Of a stretch of DNA of 64,000 bases, positions 46,359 to 58,900 are shown piece by piece (within the stretch, counting starts at the first letter, position 1; each line of letters opens with the position of its first letter). Origin of the DNA: Strigamia acuminata (lineage: Eukaryota > Arthropoda > Chilopoda > Geophilomorpha > Linotaeniidae); contig OX442318.1 of the NCBI GenBank assembly GCA_949358305.1, forward strand, positions 4,140,501-4,204,500, read 5' to 3'. Under the pieces are notes generated by a model that searched no databases, was not told the origin of the DNA, and saw nothing but the letters and a program-made list of their open reading frames with translations. The position numbers were made by a program, and so were the translations under genes.

Positions 46359-47899
46359 TGTTGATTCTATCGAATCAATATCCACGTTACTTACCTGTTT
46401 GAAGGGAACCAATCGGACGCTTCTTTACCCGAATTGGGCCCATCTGGACATAGTCATATATTAGGTCCGGACTAGTGACCCACGAATCCGCCGATTCGTA
46501 CACTGATTGGCTGTCGCCAATCTAGTAGTTCTCAAGAACTATATAAGCATTAGTTTTCCACCCAGTATCCCCCTGGCTTGATTCTGAATATGTTTATATT
46601 GTTTGTAGTTGATAAGTAGTTATCGTTTGATCTCACTTTCTCTATCGACACATCAGGCCACCTCAGCTCTCCACAATTAGTATTAATACTATATTGTTAT
46701 TGTTGTTGTAGGGCCTTTTTGGGAAGGCTAATTCCGGTAATAGACATGCGTTCGCATGGAATGGCCCCGTAACGTTAGCTTGCTGTTCTACGGGACAGTT
46801 AGAGTTCGTACCGTGGCTTAATATAACGGCCATACACAGTAAGGCCTTGCTAGATGAAAGTAGGTCCCTCAGCTAACTGGCCTCAGTCCGCTGCAGGTTG
46901 GTTGTTGTAAACAGCCCTCTCAGGTTCCCGTCTTTCTGTGACTGGTCCTTCCGCACGTTAAAGGTCGGTAAAGGGCCAATGCACAGGTAACACGCCGGGT
47001 TGGTAGCCCGTGAGTAATATCTAAAAGATGTTGCGATAAATAACTACCTGGATAATGGTAATCCAACAGCAGTGGCTGATTAATATTTTACCCGGTGCTC
47101 GGTTTACTGACCCCGCCATTGTAAGGCATGCTGGCGGATGGAGGAATCAAATCCTCCCGCGATGGTTCTCTCGACCGTCGTGACGGTCCCCGCCCCATTG
47201 TACACTCCGGGTCGGTATCCCGTGAACGGTATTGCAAATACTGTGCTAAATAAAATACCCAGGCATTAGTAATCCTGTAATTGGCAAGTCCATGGTAATG
47301 TTTACTTGGTGGTACCGATAGCGACCTGACGCACGCAAACAAATACCCGGCGCCTGATCACGAGATCTGGTCGTCGTAAGGCATGCTGGCGGATGGAGCC
47401 TCAACAACTCCCGCGACGGTCCTGTCGACTGTCGTGACTGTCCCCGCCCCATTAATATTTATATAACAATTCATTTGTTATATTTCACTAATTACTTTAT
47501 ATTTATTTGATTCGGGAATATTCTACAAGAATATTCCTTTCAATACGAAGGAGTCTTCGTAATATTAGATGTTCGAGCTACGGACCAAATACGTCTCCGT
47601 AGCGATATTTGTGACGATGCCGCAAGTCAGCCGTATCCCTCTGGCTTCGCCCGGATCTTCATCCAGTTGATGCCGCCCGTTTACACGCGCTCAGAACCTC
47701 ATTATGTTATTATGCTTAATAAATGTTATGTCACACTAAAACCGTAAGTTATTTCTCTTGATTCACGTATTCACATTTGTAAGGACTTCCGTAGCTTATC
47801 TCGGTTAGGTTGTTGCTAATCTTAGCAACGTCTTGTATAAACCGATTATTTATCTATCTCAAAGGGCTAATAAATTAGCCTAAAAGTAGAATCGTCACA
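46359..47899 (+). mobile_element. possible long LTR or terminal-repeat element
   Basis: The block is missing from the paralogous flank of gene A (62825), so it arrived by insertion. It has a TATA-like CTATATAAGC near 46540 and AATAAA near 47718, and ends GAATCGTCACA. Inside, two segments (about 47108-47205 and 47379-47453) repeat GTAAGGCATGCTGGCGGATG and GTCCCCGCCCCATT. No protein is coded. The ends are guesses. Confidence 0.3.
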
Positions 47900-48571
47900 A
47901 TTTATTTCATTTTACATTTTACGTTTGATTTCTATAGAGTTCGTGCTGTTAACATTTTATTTTTCTAAAGAGCTTCTGTTTGACTTGGGCGTTTTGTTCA
48001 TCATTTTGAATAATTTGCATTTGAATATAATGAAGACTTTGATGTTTGGCCAGTTTGTTGGAACAAGATTTGTTTCAATGCCTGAATGAATATTAATCTT
48101 GTTTGCTTTTACAATTTTTGAGCTGTGTCAACATCTTTTGTAGAATTAAATTGATTTTCATATGCAAACATAACAGTGCACATTTCCTTGAATTTATTTT
48201 TATGAAACTTTTACGAAAGTTTTTGTTTTTTGGGTTAAAACGGAAGTTCCCTGTTTGAATTTGAATTTCAAAATCAATTTCAATTAAATTTTTTCTTATT
48301 ATTATATTCAATGAAAGAAAAAATCCAAGTTGAAATCCAAAAAAAAACGCTAGGAATGAGTTTTGTTATCTGATAAGGTATTTAACAGTTTTGTCGCTAG
48401 ATAGAATTGTTCAAGTTAAAAGATTGCAATACTCCATAGGATCTTGGGAAAATAAAATGGCCTGTCACAGCTAAAGTTTGGCATTTATACGCGCAAACAA
48501 ACAGGTCCTTGATCAAATTGATTGGGCATTGAAGCAGTTAATTAACATCACTGGGTCGGGATTAATACTGC
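47900..48571. repeat. duplicate of the flank at 62830-63390
   Basis: Shares GAGTTCGTGCTGTTAACATT, AACTTTTACGAAAGTTTTTG, AACGGAAGTTCCCTGTTTGA and AACAGTTTTGTCGCTAGAT with the sequence upstream of gene A. Non-coding. Confidence 0.7.
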
Positions 48572-49390
48572 TGTAATATGCATTACAGTATTACGGCATC
48601 GGTGACGTCATGGTCTCTCCTTGGGGCATCGGGCACAAGCGACTAAACCCTAACATCCTGGTTGCTCTTGATTGGTCCATATTATGACGTATGGAAAAGA
48701 AGGGATATTTTGATTGTTGCGTTTTAAAATGTCGTGTTGTGATTGTCGTATTCCTGTAGTTGGCGACACTGTATTATCACGTGACGCCAGGCAGATATAA
48801 CCAGAATAAAGTACCAACGAGTCATGTTATTGATCTCTAATCACCACAAATGGCGACGAGGATTATGGAAAACACAATCCATGGATATTTGTGAACCTGT
48901 TAGCCATCAATGAACTTTAGTGAGTGCGGAATAATTGTGAGCAACTGGACTAAAGTTTGCCAAGTGTATTTTGTACGGACCGTCAAAAGAGACAATTTGA
49001 CAACGTTGCGGCGAATTTTACTTTGCCAACGATCAAGAAGTTTGAGATTTCGGATGGAAATTCGAATACTATTTATTAGCGGTGGACGTGAAAACACATG
49101 TCCAGAAAAAGGCCATGCTTCTCCATTTGGCTGGTCCCGAAGTACAGAAGATTTTTGCGACGTTTACAAAGGAGGAAAGAGAAGATTATAAGCTGGGCGC
49201 GTATTTTAGCACGAAGAAAAACAACGATGGTAAAGCTGCGCCATATGATTCTGCAGGAAGAGTCGCCAGACAGGTGGAAGCCAAAAAAAAAATTTTTAAC
49301 ACCCACCACAATGATCCTCTGCCACAAATGGCAGCAAAAAAAAAACTGAAATCCCCCAAAAATGCACAAAGCAAAACCGGTTGGTAAAAA
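48572..49390 (+). pseudogene. Ty3/gypsy-like remnant: LTR, primer site and gag start
   Basis: An LTR-like block (48572-48848, TGTAATATG...CACA, AATAAA near 48805) is followed after two bases by TGGCGACGAGGATTATGG (48851-48868), a classic gypsy primer-binding site. The next 500 bp encode, in shifting frames, a gag start: NFTLPTIKKFEISDGN, then VQKKAMLLHLAGPEVQKIFA with ATFTKEE. The frame changes and the body is gone after 49390, where an LTR-like repeat begins. Confidence 0.7.
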
Positions 49391-49430
49391 CAAATTTTTC
49401 CAAATTCAAATCTTGGACAGAGCCCTCAAT

Positions 49431-50016
49431 TGTGACGGGTCATCGCTCTCATGGCAATCTGGGGATTGACTACCATGGGTGGAATCGACTCTCACGTAAA
49501 TAATGGAGACAAGGACTCCGGATTGTTGGATTTTGGCCTTTAATCCGATGTCTAGGGGTCGGAGTACCCATCACCTGTGTCGGGGCCATTAGGCTTATCA
49601 CACCTACAACTGGCCCGTCATCCACAGGGCGATTAGCCCATGAATGACGTGGTCGGTTGGCATAACTCATTCTGCTGCGGTATTACTTACCTAAGCCCAT
49701 GTAACCGCTCATGGAGGCTGCAATAGGGTGATCTCTCTATCACTGAGCGTCACAGTGGTGAATGGGAGAAGAGCAGAGTCAACTGGGGCACTGCACTGCC
49801 CAGGCTGGCTAAGGGAACTCTCTAGCACACGTCCTCGCTCTGTGCTGTCCAAACTCTCTCTCTCTCTCAACTCAATGCTCCTGCTCCCTCACACCTCAGC
49901 TCCCTCGTTCCCCACTGGGTCAGTCCAACTCGCTAGAGGGGGTGATCAGGGGCCTGAGAGCTGTGTGTAGATTGACGTAGGTCACCATGGGTGACCACGG
50001 TGGAAAAATGGTCACA
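49431..50016 (-). mobile_element. TGTGAC...GTCACA LTR-like repeat, copy in minus orientation
   Basis: On the minus strand it begins TGTGACCATTTTTCC and ends CCCGTCACA, 586 bp, with the family blocks GGTGACCTACGTCA, TAGGTAAGTAATACCG and ATTAAAGGCC. No target duplication is visible, unlike the copies in gene A. It abuts the truncated gag remnant. Confidence 0.6.
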
Positions 50017-50267
50017 GCTGTTCTTATTTCAAAATACATGTTTATTCAGTTTATTCACTTTTTTTATTGATTTGTCAGGAAAGCAAGCAAATTTTGATTT
50101 TTTTATTGGTTGTTTTGTCTGGAAAGCACTCAACATGTATTTTGGTCTATTTTTTGGTATCACTGCACAAGTGAAATGGGGGATTTTAATAGACATGGTC
50201 AAAGTGACTGAGGAAATGGGTCAGCTTGACACCAAAATAATGGTTACACTTGGGGAATAATGTGAGT

Positions 50268-50410
50268 ATGTTAAACTACAATAGCCAACAAGTTTGATTT
50301 GGGCATTGAGATACCTGGTGCAGGGCAGACTATATAAACAGAAGGAGCCATTGATAACTTAAACCAAAAGTAACAATATGGAACACCACTCAACATTAAG
50401 AAAAATGAAC
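50268..50410. repeat. block shared with 62545-62705
   Basis: GAGATACCTGGTGCAGG, AGCCATTGATAACTTAAACC and ATGGAACACCACT recur upstream of gene A in the same orientation. Function unknown. Confidence 0.6.
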
Positions 50411-50428
50411 AAATGCGATCACATTGGT

Positions 50429-50581
50429 AAGACAAGAATTCCAACCCTTAGACAACAATTAAAAGCTACAAACCCAACAATCTGGAGTCTGATTATTATT
50501 ATTATTGTTATTACGTGTGGATGCATCCTACATTGGGATGATTAGTCCCTAAATTGCCTATATGGAGACCATGCCCGTCAC
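50429..50581 (+). mobile_element. 3' end fragment of the TGTGAC...GTCACA repeat
   Basis: Shows CCTTAGACAACAATTAAAAG, CAATCTGGAG, ATTACGTGTGGATGCATCC and the closing CCCGTCACA. The 5' part is missing. Confidence 0.5.
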
Positions 50582-50909
50582 AATTACTAGGTTCGGTTAA
50601 CACGTGACTTATGATAGGTTAACTCTAATTTTATGACTATAACTTAAAACTTGAACAGCAACCCACTTTTACCTTACACCATATATAGTGTATAAAATGT
50701 CATAATTGTAAGGGAAAAGTACCTGCTGCAAGCTGTGTAATCAGAACTAAAGTTATTAAAAATAGAAAGTATAAAAAATTAGAATTTTATGCTCATCACA
50801 AACACTTTGGTGAATTAGAAATGACCCTAGGTAGGGTTAATATGACATAATTTTTAATTTTCTTAAAATATTTGAAATGTCTATTTTTTGATTGGCTTTC
50901 TGTACTTAC

Positions 50910-51374
50910 AGTTTCAAAGTTGCATTTCGTGGAACTGCGGCACTCGATCTGCTCATATTGCCACTGCAATGCAGTATATTGATGTTGTGTCTGTTGGAAG
51001 AGTTTTTTAAAAATCAATGACAACTTAAATAAATTATCACAAAGACACGAGTCAACATCATTGAATGTCAGAAAACCAACTATTAAAATATTTTGAAAGA
51101 CATGTGTCAGAAGGTTTAATTATGTTTAATGACTATGGTCGTGGTTCTTCTCCAAACGTGCGGTTGAAAGTTTCTATTGACATTTTTAGATGTCAGCTGA
51201 ATCTAAGACGCAGTACGCAAAGAGCCATTTTTGGCTGTTATGTTTTTGTGGAAATAAAGATGTGACAATGTCGTACCTGCAGCTAAAAATGTTTTGGAAA
51301 CTCTCGGCGCTTCATCGGGCCTGGCGTTAATTAGTAATAGCGTGTGAATTGCACTCAACTCACAATTGAGATTT
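50910..51374 (-). other. two candidate short exons of unknown origin
   Basis: 50910-50990 (81 bp) is bounded by CCAACAG and GTAAGTAC and would encode TQHQYTALQWQYEQIECRSS onward. 51277-51374 (98 bp) lies between AAACAG and GTACGA. Their phases do not join each other, they resemble no channel exon and no domain is recognised. I record them because nothing else explains this 1.5-kb spacer. Confidence 0.15.
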
Positions 51375-51691
51375 CTGTTTGAATGAGATATTAGAACCAA
51401 GAGGTTGGTGATTGGTCAAGTATTTATTAAAAAAAAAAATATTTAATTACATTATACATGGTAGACAAACACAAGACATTTTGTTTGTATTTTTCTAAGT
51501 TCAAAGGAATTTAAAGTCATGATTTAACATTATTTCATCTCAATATGTAGGGTTAAATTAATGCAGAAAATGGATGATTAACATATTATTACCCTTAAAA
51601 ATCGAGTACATTTTTGAAAGGAGGCAAACATTTTGCAATGTGCTAATCAACTAGCTAAATACAGATTTTAAAATGCACACAAATTTTTGAA

Positions 51692-52149
51692 TTAACTTGA
51701 TCTTGCGTCACTGAGGGGTTTTTGGTGTTTTCTATTGTTGTTACAAGTATGTTTCTAACAGACGATTAGACCATGCAAGATGACATGGAAATAAGAATTG
51801 ATATTTATATTGTGGTAACATAGAGGGTTTACAGTATGTACCCAAATTTACTGTAACGTGTAATAAACGTTACTCAAAAGAATGCGGGAGTATTTGATTT
51901 ATTCCCACAAAAATCTACACTCCTGATTTACACATTAATGGATTTCTATATTTTAGGGTTGAATTAATGCACAAAAAGGATAATCAACGTATTAGTGTAT
52001 GTATAAAACCGTATACATTTACGAAAAAGCGAGAGAACATTTTACATGTGGTAACCAACTATGTACAGTTGTGAAATACGTGTGATAAATTACAGTAGTC
52101 ATCCAGTTTATACAATTGTTACAGACGGTAAGGAAAATCCTTATTCGAA
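51692..52149. repeat. paralogue of 29150-30480 and 31590-31735
   Basis: Runs collinear with those segments but lacks the solo LTR, MITE and foldback inserted there, which is how their boundaries could be defined. Non-coding. Confidence 0.7.
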
Positions 52150-52977
52150 GATTTAGCAAATTTCAGTTAAATTGAGTGAAATTGAATGAAAGGAAATATT
52201 CAGTTACACACGATATGCGTTAGAACGAGCAGAGAAATTCTAATTGTGAGGCCCATTGCATTTCTGTGAAAATCGGATGATTTTACGTGTAAAGTGAATA
52301 ATTGTTTGATTATTGTGTCATATTTGTATTTCCATTTTACATTACATTGCTATTTGTATTTCCATTTTTTACTTGATTTGTTGTTTCATTTTATATTGGT
52401 GATTGGATATTTCTAATTAATTGACTGAATTTGATATTGATATATTTCACATTTATACTTTTTAAATATTACATTTTTTGTTGTAGATTTATGTTGATGT
52501 TTTATTTCGAGTGTGGTGACCTGTTTCAAATTCAACTGATGTTTTACCCCCACGTTAATCTCTTAATTGGTGGGGTTTTTCCTAACGTGCAAGCACTGTT
52601 TTCATTGGTGCTCTGAACACGTCATCCACATTCTTCTACCTTTCCTTTTGTGTTTAAAATAAGAATAAAAACCAGTGTACTTTTTACCTCTAAAACGTGT
52701 GGTCGTGTCTTTTCTTCACTCCGACGCCATTTGCAATTTTTATCAAAACCTTCAAGTAACTACATCCATTTGTATCCAGGACTTTGGAAATTTATTGCTA
52801 AGTTTGTACTACATTTATCTTTTGAAAATTTAACAATTTCAAACATCGGAGACCACTGTTCTGAACAGATGCAGAAATTCTTCTTTTATGAACTCAACCT
52901 TATTTGTATACAGTTGCACATTTCGACAAAGAAAGGATGGCACAGCTGCACACCATTACTGAATGTAGTAAATGTAG
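52150..52977 (-). pseudogene. channel exon 11 relic split by a solo LTR
   Basis: Matches the relic at 31735-31930 piece by piece: GTTACACACGAT to GCATTTC before the LTR and ATTTCAAACATCGGAGA to CATTACTGAATG after it. It carries the same stop after SDV, showing the stop predates the duplication. It lies just downstream of gene A. Confidence 0.75.
52265..52835 (+). mobile_element. solo LTR of a BEL/Pao relative
   Basis: Begins TGTGAAAATCGGATGATTTT and ends GAAAATTTAACA, like the BEL/Pao LTRs at 32161 and 38103 but in plus orientation and clearly diverged. The 5-bp duplication ATTTC is at 52260-52264 and 52836-52840. The internal region was lost by LTR recombination. Confidence 0.85.
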
Positions 52978-55900
52978 CTAATGTCGGTTAAATAGAGCAA
53001 CATACTTCTTCTGAACAAAAGGTAGCGTTTGGTCACATAAGATGTGCACTAGAATGAGCAAAGAAACTCCAAGGGTGAGGCTTAAGGCATTTCCAACGTC
53101 GGAGACCAAATTTCCGAACGAATACAAAAATTCTTCTTTTACGAACTCAATCTTATTTGTGTACATGTTGAATCCTACAACTAAGAAAGTCACAACATTG
53201 TTCGGATCAGTGAATGTGGTAAATTTGTAGGTCAATATCTGACAGGGTCGTGGACATGTGCATTCCTTTTCAACATCGGTTGATGAATGGATTTTGTAAT
53301 ACAATGTGCGCACATCTTTGGCCATGGATGAAGAATTGCACTGAATCATGTTCTCCTTGATGGCAAAGGGCATACTAGCAAAAACAATGCAAAAATATCG
53401 GTAAATTATTGATGAATATGTTATTGACTGCAGGTTTTCTTGTGACGATGTTGATGTGGAGGTATCGTCTTTTGAGTGCAGGGATAGGCGATCATATTTT
53501 GGTCACGCTAGCCACCAATGGCCCCATGCATCAGTATGGGGATCACTTCTTGGTGATTAGAGGACATGCACTAGAAAAAATATGGCTTTAAACGTCTTTT
53601 AATTGCTGATAAGTTAATGTAAACTTGAACCTTAAGCTTTGGAAAGGCAGATTGTAAACTTTTGTTTGAAACACTAGCTGCATTCAAAAACTCTAAAACG
53701 CCTCTAAAAGTCGTTTCGTGTCTGTACGTGTGACGTCATTCCTATTGAATAACATGGGAATGACGTCACATGTGCAGACACGAAACGAGTTTTAGAGGCG
53801 TTTTAGAGTTTTTGAATGCAGCTAGTAACTTTACAAAATTAAAAAGACAATTTACATTAAACACGCACAATAACATAACAGTTTTTAAATTTTAAATTTG
53901 TCGGTTTTTATTATAAATTTAATTTTAATTCAATTTTAATTTAAAATTAAAAACTTTAAAAATGTGGTTTTAAATTTCTAAATTCATGGCTTAAAACAAT
54001 AATTCTCATAAAAATAATTTCCATGAAAATAATTCCTATAAAAATAAAATCCATGAAATTTTCATAAAAATCGCACACATCGATAAGATATGTAGAGGAT
54101 TTGTAGCCTCGATAAAAATTTTTAGAAAAAGAAGGCAATGATACAAGCTAGCATTGATGTCATGATGATAAACCCATACAATAACTTTCCAAGTCACTTA
54201 ATTTGTATTCGTGACAGAAATAAACATACTTGTCTTGTACAATCAACCACGCGATTGCCTTTTCTTTCTTTCACTTACATATACACATGAATTTTTGGAT
54301 TATTTATAATTCTTAAAGCCATATTTTATTCCAGTGATGGTAGAATTTAGACTTTCATTCAGTTAGATTTACACTTGTGAATGTATTCATTAATTGAGTA
54401 GATTAATAAAGAAAGTGTGTTCACTTTATTAACACACAAATATCTGACCTGCAGTGTTGAAGTTTTTTGACTTTGTTTTCCAGACAGTTTTGTTTGCAAT
54501 GGTAATATTCACTCGTATTTGAAGTACATGGGTTCTGAAGGGTGTTTAAGTGTTGCATCTGACATACATTAAATCACAACATGTTATTTATCATACATTA
54601 AACTGATGATCTCTTGCCCATTTTATTTACCTTTAATATTTTAAATAAAATGATTGTTACATGTGAAGAGGGAAGTTCTATTTTGTATGTATTTGGAAAA
54701 TTAGGATCTCCAGGTTGTCTGAAATAGATCTGAAATAAAACAGGAAAGCTATTTTGACTGAAAACTTGACAATTGAAATTATCCTTACATTTGAGACGTC
54801 TGGTTTGCAAATGTTATCCACTTCATATGACGCAATTACAGCCTGGGACATTAATGAATACTTTCTTGGTCCTTTCAAGTTTGAAAAATTATTTAGAAAA
54901 TGGCATTAAAAGATTCATGTCATGGGTAATTACCAAATGAATGTTCCATGCAAACACCATCCGTGTAGTTTAATGTGGTCATGATACTTTTATAAATTTC
55001 ATAACGCCCATACTGAAAAATTTGTACAAGTCAATAAGACAGTGGCAGTATGGATGTTGTGATTTTTTTTAAATTTTGTAATTTGTCATTGTCTTTTCAA
55101 ATGCTTTTATTTAACTTGACTTGAATGGGTGTGTTTGTTTTAACTTTCGGTTTTGGTAATTTGTCTGAAAATGTCAGTAGTTGTGGGTGTCGACTTCGCG
55201 GTACCATTATATCAACGAACGGGACAAAAAAGTTATATTGCTTTGTTTACTTGTGCACTGACATGTGCGTTACATCTTGAACTGACTACTACAATGAGTA
55301 CCGAGGATTTTTTTATGTCTTTGCAGCGATTTTTTTCTCGAAGAGGTGTGCCAAGCGTAATTTACTCGGACAACGCCAAAACGTTTAAGCATGCGGACTT
55401 GGAATTGAAAGTTTTAATGAACAATATTTGTAGGCAAGAAATCAGTGGGTATTTAACAAAAAATAGATTAGAATGGAAGTTCATAGTGGAAAGGGCAGCC
55501 TGGTGGGGTGGGATTTTGGGAGAGAATGCTTCGGTCTGTGAAAACATGTCTAAAAAAGATTTTAGGGAAGCAACTTCTCACCCTTGAAGATCTTAACACA
55601 GTATTGTGCGAAGTGGAAGCCATGATCAACTTGCGACCGATATCAGATGTTTACGGAAACACGAATGAGCGAGAGACCTTAACACCCTCACATTTTTCGG
55701 TGGGGAAACGACAGGTGACACTTTCGAGCACTCATCTACTCGACACGAAAAATTTACTGTCCTATTCTACAGAACTTTTTTGAAGTGCTGGAAATTGAGA
55801 GACAGAGTGATGAAACAGATTTGGGCTAGATGGAGAAGGGAATACTTGAATGAACTTAGGGTCTTTTAAACGACCCGAGAACGGAGGGTGTTGCAGAGAG

Positions 55901-58900
55901 ATGATGTGGTTCTCATACAAGATGAGAACCAACCTCGTTCAACGTGACCAATGGGACAAGTAATCGAGGTATTTCCGGTAAGAGACAGGAGAATACGATC
56001 CTGTGAAATTCGCCTAGCCAGCGGCAAATCGTTAAAGCAACCAATTCAGCGATTGGAGTGACACGGAGAAGTTGTTGAAAGGATAATCGACGGGGCCCAA
56101 TGTGAAAATTGAAGAATTTTATAATTGATGGTTATTTTTAGGAGAAAATTGTTTTTGGGATTTTTGGGAGGAAATTGAAGTTTTATTGTGTGTTTTTACT
56201 CAGAAATTGTAACTGTCACCAGATGTGGTGACGTTGGTCATTGTGTGAGGTTTTTGAACCCTTTTGTGTCTTTTGTTTTCCTTTCCTGGAATTCCCTCCC
56301 CCTTTTTCTTTATAACCATAATTTTGAACGAGAATAAACTTGTGCCTTTAAGAAGATGGTTGTCTTTCTTTAGCTGCTGCTAAAATACTGTAACTGCATT
56401 CACCGTCAAAAAGGGGACTCTTTTTGACAAACCAAAAAACTGAACAATTTTTCGAGACTGATTTTATTACTAGTTTCTTGTGGGATTTCACACTCTACTT
56501 CAGGTCCCATTCAATTTAACTTGTATTTTTTTTAAAGTAAACAACTTACCGATGCTGTAATTACTTCATGGTCCAGCTCAGCAGTTTGAAATTCTTCACT
56601 CCAAAGCGTCTCTATGTCGATTTCATTGTAATGAATAAGATCATAAGCGTCTACTTCGCAATTAGTTGAGTTCATCTTGAAGAACTGATCGAAATAGAGT
56701 TTCTTATTGTCATTAAGTTCTCCACTATGTGGCCCTGGACAACCAATGATGTTGGGAAATGTGACGACCGCAGGGTCTTCAATCTTGACTGCTTTCTGAA
56801 TGGGTTCTGATAAATATCTGTTTATACGACTTTGTAGAATATAACAACTGAATAGAGTGCAGCTAAAATAAATTGCATAAATCCATTTGCTTTTGTTTAC
56901 TGATTTTTCCATTTCTATTTTTTGAGCAAACATTTTGAATCGTATTTTGTGTTTGTTGTAATGTTTTTCGAATTCGTTAATGATGCTGTTACGGTTGTTC
57001 CTTTGCCGTCCTTTGGTTCTTTTTGCACAATCAATTAGACAATCAAGTAGAGAAAGTAGCGAAAATCCCAACCAAAGACCGAGATTCCCACCAAAGTCGC
57101 AGAGTAGACTGATTAAGTCATAAAGCAGTCTTTCTTGAAACACGGTTATGTGTTGATCAACTAGGCCTAAATTGAACCGCACTTTGTTTGTTTTTATTTC
57201 ATCTACTCGAAAATCGTAAACTTCATTTTTACAGCTTCTTGTACAGTTGCAGTCATAGGTTGGTGTTATTCCTGTTACTCTCTTCTTGTGTTTCATTACC
57301 AAGTAGTGTTTGTCCTCAGCAGATATGTTGCAGAGTTTGTTGCATGGCCTCAGAAATGAATACTGTATGCTAATAGTTAAATACCACAATAATTCTAATT
57401 TTTAGGTTAAAGCAACGAAGGTGCAACCTCATTAAGGAATATCATATTTTTGTGATAAAGATACTTTGAGAATTTACCACTAGCTACGTCTATAAATAAC
57501 TACGAATGAGTTTAGGCCTAACAAAACAACAATCGTTCTCCTGACAATCCCGACGCGCACAACAAACGGCTTTTGATGTCTCATTGGTTCTTACCAAGAA
57601 GAAATTCCTCTTGCCGTGCATAATTCTCAATTCTCAATTTTGTTCTCTTGCTACTAGCGCCACCTGTTGAGGCTTTACAAACAAAGCATCAAAGGTCACT
57701 ATCTCATTTTCACTATCTCATTTTCACTATCTCATTTTCACTATCTACGTTATTTTATATCGGTAAATTCTCGTATAAAATACACCTCATGCTTGAGTAA
57801 TTGTCGAGATTAGGTGAGCACTCATCTTCTTGTCAGATAAGATCACTCGTGCCCGCTTATCAGGCAAGAAGATTCACGCTGACCTAATTATCCCGTTGAT
57901 TACACATAGCGCTTAGTATATTACTGTGACCGCTTGGCCACCCCTGGTCACCTGCGTCACTCCAAACACCGCCTAGTGGCTTCAAGCCTTCCCCCTCACG
58001 GAGTGGACTGGCCTAGCAAGGGAGGAGGGAGCTGAGTGGTGTGGTCAGAGAGAGACATTGCTGGGAGAGCAGGGGGTGAAGACGTGCAGGGTGAGCTGCC
58101 ATGGTCCTAACTACAGGGTAAGTACGGCAGAATGTTCATCCGAAGTAACCGGCCACGTCACCCATGGGACTTACCGTATATCCCCGTGTATAAGCCGCCC
58201 GATTTATTCCAAAAATTGGACCTCTGATTGGGGGGGTCGGCTTATACGCGCGAAATAAAAAAAAACAAAAAAAAAACGTACGTACAACGTTCGTTACGTT
58301 TTGTATCGACCAACCATCAAACAATTTCATTCATTTTTTACTAAATTGTAGTCAATTTCATCCATTTTTGAAAAAATTGTAGTCAATTTCATCAATTTTT
58401 TACTAAATTGTAGTCAATTTCATCAATTTTTTTACTAAATTGTTGTCAATTTTATCAATTTTCGACTAAATTTCACAACATTTTGACGTACTCGGCTTAT
58501 ATGCGGGAATACCATTTATCAGCAAAATGGTGCCTCAGAATGGGGGGTCGGCTTATACACGGGTCGGCTTATACACGGGTCGGCCTTATACACGGGGATA
58601 TACGGTAGGTTCTGTGTGTGACGGGACAGTTGCCGGTGTAGCGTGCCTAACAGCACTGCCACACAGTGAGATAGGTGACCCCACCCCTAGACAACGATTA
58701 AAGGCCAAAACCCAACAATGTGGAGTTCCTTTCTCGATATTACGTGATGTATGCGTCACTCCCATTGTAGTAAATCCCCATACTGCAGTGGGTAAGATCA
58801 TATCCAGTCACATTACCACTGAAAATTGTTTTATTTAAATATGCAAAAGCAACCATCACTTCTCAATATCAACACATAGGGATAATTTGTAATTGAAAAT

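Noticed and set aside
50910-51374. Exons of an additional channel gene
   Set aside because: They have splice-like borders but neither cysteine pattern nor phase matches any channel exon; listed only as a low-confidence feature.
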